Origin: an uncultured Clostridia bacterium
Lineage (GTDB): Bacteria; Bacillota; Clostridia; Christensenellales; UBA1242
Direction of reading: 5' to 3'
DNA: 26,275 nt
Assembly (NCBI GenBank): GCA_905236445.1
Contig: CAJOPQ010000067.1
Span: 1 to 26,275, forward strand
Shown here in pieces: positions 20,820 to 26,275 of this stretch. Position numbers and translations under genes: made by a program. Each line of letters opens with the position of its first letter. The stretch's first letter is position 1. Below the pieces are notes generated by a model. It was not told the origin of the DNA and ran no database searches. It saw only the letters and a list, made by a program, of their open reading frames with translations.

Positions 20820-23333
20820 TTAACTCTGCAAAATATTAATTAATGTGAAGTCAACAAAAGTTAATTTGTTCGATTTCTTCTTAATTGTGTTTCTAACAAG
20901 GGCCTCTGAGTTCGCCATTTTTTCTCTGCAACTGTCGGAAATTGAACCTTTCGCACTATATTTGTTTCCAATTGGAACGTATATTTTGTCTGATTTGAAT
21001 TTTGATCTCTGGACTAAGCTTAGATCTAGCGTAGAATTAAGTTCTTCTATTTCTTCATCACTTAATGTAAGGCTACCATTTCTTAATCTTAGTTTTAGGC
21101 CAACTTGCAGAGAATTAATATCTCTTTTTTCTGATCTGTATTTTTCTACCAAATGTATTACATAATCTTTTGGAGTACGCAAACTTATATTGATAGGATT
21201 CAAAATTTCATTTAAATTATCGATTTGTACTTCCGTCAAAGGAAGTTGTGTAGAATTGATTCTTTTTTGGATTCTAAGGAGCATTTTCGCTCTTAATGCA
21301 TTATCTTCTTCTTTGATTATTAAGTCAATATACTCTTTTGCTTTTCTATAATTTTCTACTTCATCGTTTTTACGGTTATGCTCTACATCAATTACCTCTG
21401 GTTGTATCTGACTCTGCAAAATCGTAGTAGAAGTCTCGCTAATTACGTTATCTTCAAAGTTGTTGTAGTCATCTGATTCTGTGTATTTTTCATCGGACAT
21501 CAATTCTACAATTGCGTTGGCATAGTCCTCTCGATAACCCATATTGATATATTTCGCCAAATTGATCTCGTCTGTAATGTAGTAATTATCAATATTTGCA
21601 TTGATATACTCTTCTATTTTTGCGTTTTGCAAAATTAGCGACAAATGTTGAATGCTGGTTGACTCATTTAAGCCTAGTTTCAACTTCTTGTTGTCTAATT
21701 TCAAATCGCCATTTTTTGTTACATAGAACTGATCTAGTGTGTCCAAAATGGTGGTGTTCTGATAATTTTTAGCCAAATTGATCTGGGCATCTAATGGAAG
21801 GTGGATAATTTTTGCTTGAATGTCTAGTGGAAGAATAGGCTTCAAATCATCTGTAACTAGCACTCCATGGAATAACTTACATGTTTCTAGTTGTTTGTTA
21901 AATTCTATATTGCTAGCAACTTTAATAAATTGAAACTGAATCATCAGCTTGGTATATGCATCATATTTATTCTTAGCTGTAATTGACATAGGATTGGAGT
22001 AAATACCTACAGATATTTTATTCAAAGTGTTTGCAACACTTTGTTCATCGTTGATGTCATCGAATTCATATGTTAATACAGTACTAATGAAGTCTTGAAG
22101 ATAATATTGTTCTGTGTCAGATATATCGTTTCTGTATCTTTCTAGAGTGTTTTTTACATTGTTGTATAGATAGATAAAGGCAGTACTCTTAATCTCAGGA
22201 AATTCTTTTTCAATTCGCTCAACGAACAATCTTTCGTTAGAAACAATATAATTTTTGATTCTGTCTTTCGCTTCTAATATCTTGAAATAATTATTTATTT
22301 CTGGTAAATCTAGGCAATATTCCAACTCCTCGCACATTTCCATTTTTGCAAAGTTTGTTTTTGCCTTAAGTAAAATATCATTCATTGATATAGCCAAATC
22401 CATGTCTGCAAAAATTGAGCTAGATCGGAATGTTGAGTAGTTGAATGATGACAACAATTCATGCTGAATTTCGTTAAGTGTGGTGTTAGATGCTTCTGGG
22501 TGTATATCTTGATACATATCCAAATAATCTTTGACAACACTATTAATATCTGATTTCTTATGTTGCGCTTTGAACTTAATAAAACTTCTAGACAAAGCAC
22601 CGGGATTTTTGTATAGATATTCGTTAGTAAATGTATCAATATTGGATATAGTGTTATAAAATTTAGGATTTTGTTTTAGAATCTCCCTCAAGACAGATTT
22701 GTCCACATCTTCTTTAAACACTTCATCTGTCGATTGTCTCTGAAATATCAATCTGTAGATAAATTCTTTTTGCATCAATACAAGTTGCTCTTTTTGGTCA
22801 TACTTGTCGTTGATTTGGTTAATATTTTTCTTTGCTTCGTTCTCATAATATTTTATTTTTTCGCCTAAAATACTTTTGTCATATATGACGCCAAGGTTTA
22901 GATTCTGATAAGTATCATATTTTCTAAGTTTAGCATATTTGCTATGAATCTTTTTTTGCAATATCATATTGACATCTTTAGCGTCAAAAGTATTTCTAAG
23001 CGCATTTCTATAAGCATTTATATCTCTTTCAAGAAGCATAATTTTGATTCTAATAAAATTAAGTTTCTCAAAAGCGTTGCTCAATTCGTCTTTTTGAGTA
23101 GATTTTGTGCTCAAAAAGTTTTTGATACTAAGGAGCTTGTCTTTGTGTTTGTTAAGTAAATATTTATTATAATTGACAGTAATATATTTTGACATGAAAG
23201 GAAGATCTTTGACTAAGTTCTTAGCAAAAATGTCTATACTCTCTTGCGAAAATATAGTCTTAGTTGATTTCTTCTTAACCTTTGAATTACCTGCCTTGAA
23301 AGCAATATTATTGTTTTTTAATGTCCCTTTCAT
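20820..23333 (-). CDS. Large unknown helical cytoplasmic protein with an internal C-terminal duplication
   Basis: Not recognised. The 837-residue protein has no signal peptide or membrane segment, is lysine- and asparagine-rich, and appears to be mainly helical throughout. Two segments near the C-terminus look like a duplication, about 662-718 and 720-772. Both run K-x-Y-I/V, a charged helix, a basic L-R-I/L stretch, then LTxxQIxxLNxxL or LSDEEIEELNSTL, and end I/L-SL. The tail is basic. ATG 23333 has no good ribosome binding site nearby, the nearest being GGAAC about 25 bases away, so the start is less sure. No terminator separates it from the two genes downstream. A structural or scaffold role is possible but not shown. 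Confidence 0.75.
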   Translation of the reverse strand: MKGTLKNNNIAFKAGNSKVKKKSTKTIFSQESIDIFAKNLVKDLPFMSKYITVNYNKYLLNKHKDKLLSIKNFLSTKSTQKDELSNAFEKLNFIRIKIMLLERDINAYRNALRNTFDAKDVNMILQKKIHSKYAKLRKYDTYQNLNLGVIYDKSILGEKIKYYENEAKKNINQINDKYDQKEQLVLMQKEFIYRLIFQRQSTDEVFKEDVDKSVLREILKQNPKFYNTISNIDTFTNEYLYKNPGALSRSFIKFKAQHKKSDINSVVKDYLDMYQDIHPEASNTTLNEIQHELLSSFNYSTFRSSSIFADMDLAISMNDILLKAKTNFAKMEMCEELEYCLDLPEINNYFKILEAKDRIKNYIVSNERLFVERIEKEFPEIKSTAFIYLYNNVKNTLERYRNDISDTEQYYLQDFISTVLTYEFDDINDEQSVANTLNKISVGIYSNPMSITAKNKYDAYTKLMIQFQFIKVASNIEFNKQLETCKLFHGVLVTDDLKPILPLDIQAKIIHLPLDAQINLAKNYQNTTILDTLDQFYVTKNGDLKLDNKKLKLGLNESTSIQHLSLILQNAKIEEYINANIDNYYITDEINLAKYINMGYREDYANAIVELMSDEKYTESDDYNNFEDNVISETSTTILQSQIQPEVIDVEHNRKNDEVENYRKAKEYIDLIIKEEDNALRAKMLLRIQKRINSTQLPLTEVQIDNLNEILNPINISLRTPKDYVIHLVEKYRSEKRDINSLQVGLKLRLRNGSLTLSDEEIEELNSTLDLSLVQRSKFKSDKIYVPIGNKYSAKGSISDSCREKMANSEALVRNTIKKKSNKLTFVDFTLINILQS
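21018..21350 (-). repeat. Internal protein duplication in the 837-residue protein
   Basis: Residues about 662-718 and 720-772 align by eye with shared hydrophobic positions and a common LN-x-x-L turn. The similarity is at protein level only; the DNA copies have diverged, so the duplication is old. Confidence 0.45.
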
Positions 23334-23476
23334 AGTAAATTTTAAAAAAATTAAAGTTCCTTTTGATTATATTATATGTAAAAATATTATTTTACCTGTC
23401 TAGTTAAATTCTAGCATAATAAACAAAAAAAACAAACATATATTTTATGTTCTAAAAATTTCAAACTTTTTGTAAA

Positions 23477-23511
23477 AATAAAAAAAGATATGCATTATCT
23501 TTTGCATATCT
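23477..23511 (-). terminator. Rho-independent terminator of the SHOCT membrane protein gene
   Basis: AGATATGCA (23486-23494) and TGCATATCT (23503-23511) pair perfectly; on the minus strand a U-rich run follows. The stem overlaps the stop codon. Confidence 0.85.
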
Positions 23512-24094
23512 ATTCTTTGTTCTCTAGAATGTTGTTAAGGTGCAACATAAATTCTTCATCTGTAATTTTCCCAGCCGATTTAAGCATTCTTAGTTGACCT
23601 ATTTTGAATCCCATTTCTCTAATCATAGGATCGTTAGAAGGGTTTGCTTGAGCAAATTGTGTTGCAAAACTAGCTATGCCGTTATTATTCTGATAAATTT
23701 TTAGAAGTACAGCAGACAATATGCTAAGTAATAATGGAATCATTGCGATAATTCCTATAAACAAAGCATTTATAACAAATTGTCCAATTGCAAATAATGG
23801 AATAACAAAGAGTCCCGTAATTTCCATAAATTTATCAAAATTAAATAATGTAACGTATACTTTGTAGAAATATTGATTGATAAAAAATCCAAAGAATGAA
23901 ACTAGTGCTAAATACAATGGTTCAGATATGGGTTGAAGTAAATTAAAACTTGTGTACAGTTGAATATCTGCAACAACTTCGAATAAAAAACTTATTCCAA
24001 GCGCCGATGCTAGAAAGGCTACTAAGGAATATGTCATTAGAAATAAACTTAAGAATATATTAAATTTAAAAAATAATTTTAAAAATCTTTTCAT
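23510..24094 (-). CDS. Membrane protein with C-terminal SHOCT-like domain
   Basis: The 194-residue protein has about four membrane segments (roughly 9-30, 33-46, 60-75 and 95-131 as one or two helices). A short soluble tail follows, with MGFKIGQLRMLKSAGKITDEEFMLHLNNILENKE at 161-194. The pattern of a helix, a glycine turn, ITDEEF and another helix is the SHOCT domain, a small module often placed at the C-terminus of membrane or other proteins and thought to mediate oligomerisation. The function of the whole protein is not known. ATG 24094 has AAAGGGA ten bases upstream and a promoter further up, so it is its own unit. Confidence 0.7.
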   Translation of the reverse strand: MKRFLKLFFKFNIFLSLFLMTYSLVAFLASALGISFLFEVVADIQLYTSFNLLQPISEPLYLALVSFFGFFINQYFYKVYVTLFNFDKFMEITGLFVIPLFAIGQFVINALFIGIIAMIPLLLSILSAVLLKIYQNNNGIASFATQFAQANPSNDPMIREMGFKIGQLRMLKSAGKITDEEFMLHLNNILENKE

Positions 24095-24151
24095 TTATTA
24101 ATTGTCCCTTTGTGATAATTATATTTAGTATATGTTAATTTTGTACACATA

Positions 24152-24181
24152 TTAATACCACATATATAACTTAAATGTCAA
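24152..24181 (-). promoter_or_regulatory. Promoter of the SHOCT membrane protein gene
   Basis: On the minus strand TTGACA (24181-24176), 18 bases, TATTAA (24157-24152), with TGG before the -10. Confidence 0.65.
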
Positions 24182-24211
24182 GTCGTTGTGACAAAATGAT
24201 GTTGTATATTT

Positions 24212-25258
24212 CTATACTGTAACTCCATTAATTGTCATTATAACCAAGAATGCAATATAGAGAATATATATAGCGAGCAAAGAAATTCCTTGCCAACGAT
24301 AAGTCCTTTGTTTGATAGACATTGGAATAATAAATATGCATGAAGTAACAAATGCTACTGGTAGACTAACAACGAGTGTCCAGAAAGTAATAGGTAGTCC
24401 GTTTACGCCAGACACACAAGAACTTAGTCCTATAATAAGTGTAATATTAAGAATATTTGCTCCTATAATGTTACCATAACCAAGTGTGCTATTTTTCTTT
24501 CTTAAAGACGTAATTGTTGTTACTAGTTCTGGCAACGATGTGCCGATAGCCACAATAGTAAGGCCAATAACAGCCTCGCTAATATTAAGGCTTTTAGCAA
24601 TTGCTGTGGCACTTTCTACAAGGCCGTATGCACCAAGTGCAACCATGGCAGCACCAATTATAAATATGAGAATAAGCTTGGTGTAACTATCTTTTATAGT
24701 ATTTTTCTCTTCTTCTTTGACATTTTCTTCTAACGTATGATGTTTCTCGTAATCGTTCTCATAATAAATTTTGTCTTTAATCTCTTTTTTTGCGTCTGTT
24801 ATGTTGCTATACATGAATACACCACACAGAATCAAAAATATAATTCCTTCAAACATATTGACTTGACCGTTGACTTGACCGTTTTCTATTCCTACACAAA
24901 ATACTGCCATTAGCGCAAGTGTGAATATAAGTAAGTAACTTTTGAAACTAGAAGTCTTGTTCTTGATTATTATCGGTGCGAATGCTAAGGATATTGCGCA
25001 AACCAAAGCAGTATTGCATATGACGCTTCCGATGGCGTTGCCTACTGCAAGATCAAATGAGCCTTGTGCTGATGCAATAATACTAACAATAAGTTCTGGC
25101 AATGTTGTTGCAATAGATACAATTGTTGCACCAACTATAATTGGTGGGATTTTGCTCTTTGTCGCTATTTTGATAGAAGAATCAACAAAGATGTCTCCAC
25201 CTTTAATCACAAAGATGAGTGCTACAATGAAAATTGGAATTGAAATATATAATGCCAT
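24212..25258 (-). CDS. Na+/Ca2+ exchanger family protein (YrbG-like CaCA superfamily)
   Basis: The 348-residue membrane protein has the two inverted alpha repeats that form the ion site in calcium/cation antiporters. Repeat 1 (about 43-80) contains GATIVSIATTLPELIVS and later GNAIGSVICNTALV. Repeat 2 (about 230-275) contains GLTIVAIGTSLPELVTT and GNIIGANILNITLI. The acidic residues in both PEL motifs, which bind the cations, are present. About ten helices are visible, with a charged cytoplasmic loop (about 150-190) between the halves. It would export Ca2+ or a similar cation in exchange for Na+ or H+. A small in-frame repeat gives NGQVNGQVN. ATG 25258 has AAGGAG seven bases upstream, and the gene starts 11 bases after the HD gene, so the two form one operon. 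Confidence 0.93.
   Translation of the reverse strand: MALYISIPIFIVALIFVIKGGDIFVDSSIKIATKSKIPPIIVGATIVSIATTLPELIVSIIASAQGSFDLAVGNAIGSVICNTALVCAISLAFAPIIIKNKTSSFKSYLLIFTLALMAVFCVGIENGQVNGQVNMFEGIIFLILCGVFMYSNITDAKKEIKDKIYYENDYEKHHTLEENVKEEEKNTIKDSYTKLILIFIIGAAMVALGAYGLVESATAIAKSLNISEAVIGLTIVAIGTSLPELVTTITSLRKKNSTLGYGNIIGANILNITLIIGLSSCVSGVNGLPITFWTLVVSLPVAFVTSCIFIIPMSIKQRTYRWQGISLLAIYILYIAFLVIMTINGVTV
24858..24881 (-). repeat. 12-bp tandem duplication in the exchanger gene
   Basis: TTGACTTGACCG occurs twice in tandem (24858-24869, 24870-24881), duplicating four residues (GQVN) in a loop between membrane segments. Confidence 0.9.
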
Positions 25259-25269
25259 ATTTGTCTCCT

Positions 25270-25857
25270 TTAGTTGTTAGAAATTGTTTCGTCTAGATAA
25301 GTTGCTTGCATATCTGATATGTGAAAAATAAAAGCAGTAGGGAAGGTGTAGAAGGCTGGTCCAAGTGAATAACTGCCACCTTTGATACGATTGTCCATAG
25401 CGCCCATGTGCCAATTGATAGCCATTGCTTCTTCTCTAGTTAGTTTCATGAATCCACTTATAATATATACAGATTTTTCTCCATGACCATATGGAAGTGT
25501 ATCAACAACACTATAGAATGGTTTCTGCTCCCAGACACCATCAACTTTTACATTTCTGTAGTCAATTTTGTAGAAGTCTACCTTGCAAATATCATGAAGC
25601 AGAGCTATTATTGTTGCACTTTCTAGACTAATAGTGTCCTGCCAATTGTCACCATATTCGTTCTGCAAATTTGCAATAAATCTATGATAGACTTTGATAC
25701 TATGATCTACAAGTCCACCTTCGTAGTTGGAGTGAAATTTGCTACTTGCTGGTGCTGTAAAGAAATCTGACGAAGTCAAGTAGTTAAGGAGAGCATCGCT
25801 TCCTGCTCTAGTAATATTGGATTTGTAAATCTCTATGAATTCTTCTTTTGATGTCAT
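25270..25857 (-). CDS. HD-domain metal-dependent phosphohydrolase
   Basis: The 195-residue protein has the HD superfamily layout: FHSNYEGGLVDHS with His52, LLHDICK with the His88-Asp89 pair, YGHGEKS with His125, NWHMGAMD with His150, and a late Asp182 in HISDMQATYLDE. These residues bind one or two metal ions for phosphate ester cleavage. The segment order and the EGGLVDHS motif resemble the HD part of YhaM-type 3'-5' exoribonucleases, but the OB-fold domain of YhaM is absent. The substrate, nucleotide or RNA, cannot be told. ATG 25857 has AAGGGA upstream. It is the first gene of an operon with the exchanger. Confidence 0.85.
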   Translation of the reverse strand: MTSKEEFIEIYKSNITRAGSDALLNYLTSSDFFTAPASSKFHSNYEGGLVDHSIKVYHRFIANLQNEYGDNWQDTISLESATIIALLHDICKVDFYKIDYRNVKVDGVWEQKPFYSVVDTLPYGHGEKSVYIISGFMKLTREEAMAINWHMGAMDNRIKGGSYSLGPAFYTFPTAFIFHISDMQATYLDETISNN

Positions 25858-25900
25858 GACTATATTCCCTTATAATTGTTAACAAATATTTCTATTGGTT

Positions 25901-25928
25901 ATTCTAGCACATATTAACATTTTTGCAA
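25901..25928 (-). promoter_or_regulatory. Promoter of the HD hydrolase-exchanger operon
   Basis: On the minus strand TTGCAA (25928-25923), 16 bases, TAGAAT (25906-25901), preceded by TGC (extended -10). Confidence 0.65.
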
Positions 25929-26022
25929 AAATTTTTTTCACACTATTTCTTAACAAAGCGTAACAATTTATATTTATAGTCTGTATTAGAATAATTAATT
26001 GCTTAGGCAAATAAAATATTGT

Positions 26023-26275
26023 ATGAGTCTTAGTATTATATTTTCATTTGTGGCAGGTGTTGTAGGCACCGGAATAGGTGGCATAATTGGAGCACTGTTC
26101 GGCAGTAAAAATAATAAATTGGTCAGTGGTGTAATGGGTGCTGCAGGAGGAATAATGCTCGCTGTAGTTTTCTTTGACCTAATTCCTCAATCAATGGAAA
26201 TAACCAATGACAATATGATAGTTTTGTTTGGCATATTGTGGGGAATAGCTATTATGACTATGTTAAATATAATAG
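26023..26275 (+). CDS. N-terminal part of a ZIP-family metal transporter (truncated by window end)
   Basis: The frame from ATG 26023 stays open to the last base, giving 84 residues. It starts MSLSIIFSFVAGVVGTGIGG and continues with GALFGSK, then GVMGAAGGIMLAVVFFDLIPQS. The GxxAGGxMLxxxxFDLIP stretch is the hallmark of the first half of GufA/ZupT-like ZIP transporters, which bring Zn2+ or other divalent metals into the cytoplasm. Three membrane segments are visible. The ribosome binding site is weak. It is divergent from the HD/exchanger operon; together they place two cation carriers side by side. Confidence 0.8.
   Translation, partial: MSLSIIFSFVAGVVGTGIGGIIGALFGSKNNKLVSGVMGAAGGIMLAVVFFDLIPQSMEITNDNMIVLFGILWGIAIMTMLNII

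Overview
The window is clearly AT-rich. Its promoters fit the SigA consensus, it has many strong intrinsic terminators and AAGGAG-type ribosome binding sites, and TGA is used as a stop. An S-box riboswitch, an L10 leader, a tandem DUF1540 protein, a DivIVA-like protein and two lipoproteins without any outer-membrane gene point to a low-GC Gram-positive bacterium. The best guess is an uncultured, probably gut-associated Clostridia-like Firmicute; this is inferred from gene content and style, not from a database match.

Layout. 1-447 is the C-terminal end of a beta-helical surface protein. 594-3299 is an ABC-ATPase/FtsX-permease fusion whose ATPase has lost most catalytic motifs. 3403-4609 is the rplJ-rplL operon with its own promoter, L10 leader and terminator. 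4663-8140 holds rplI (-), a tandem DUF1540 protein (+), a PLP-dependent alpha-oxoamine synthase (-) and metK (-) under an S-box riboswitch with a readable terminator/antiterminator switch. 8534-10597 encodes a membrane-anchored coiled-coil protein with a tandem heptad repeat. 10659-10803 is a cluster of small palindromes that look like REP elements with a GTAG foot. 10898-11437 is an Ig-like lipoprotein. 11438-11933 is a long gap with no credible gene.

11934-14024 is an lgt / small membrane protein / DivIVA-like operon. 14174-16956 is rpmG-secE-nusG-rplK-rplA, with two L1-type mRNA sites. 17053-19779 is a large MBG-domain lipoprotein that also has a C-terminal membrane anchor. 19896-23333 (-) is a three-gene block of unknown, mainly helical proteins. 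23510-25857 (-) holds a SHOCT membrane protein, a Na+/Ca2+ exchanger family protein and an HD-domain hydrolase. 26023 to the end is the N-terminus of a ZIP-family metal transporter.

How it fits together. The ribosomal genes carry visible feedback devices (L10 leader; two L1-type sites) and metK a SAM sensor. Lgt would lipidate the two lipoproteins encoded here. The usual secE-nusG-rplK-rplA-rplJ-rplL string is split, with rplJL about 10 kb upstream of rplK and the other genes between. No CRISPR array, tRNA, rRNA, integrase or transposase was found. The best candidates for something undescribed are the catalytically degenerate ABC/FtsX fusion, the three-gene unknown block with a palindrome on its promoter, the REP-like cluster, and the coiled-coil membrane protein whose layout recalls MotA/ZorA-type proteins.
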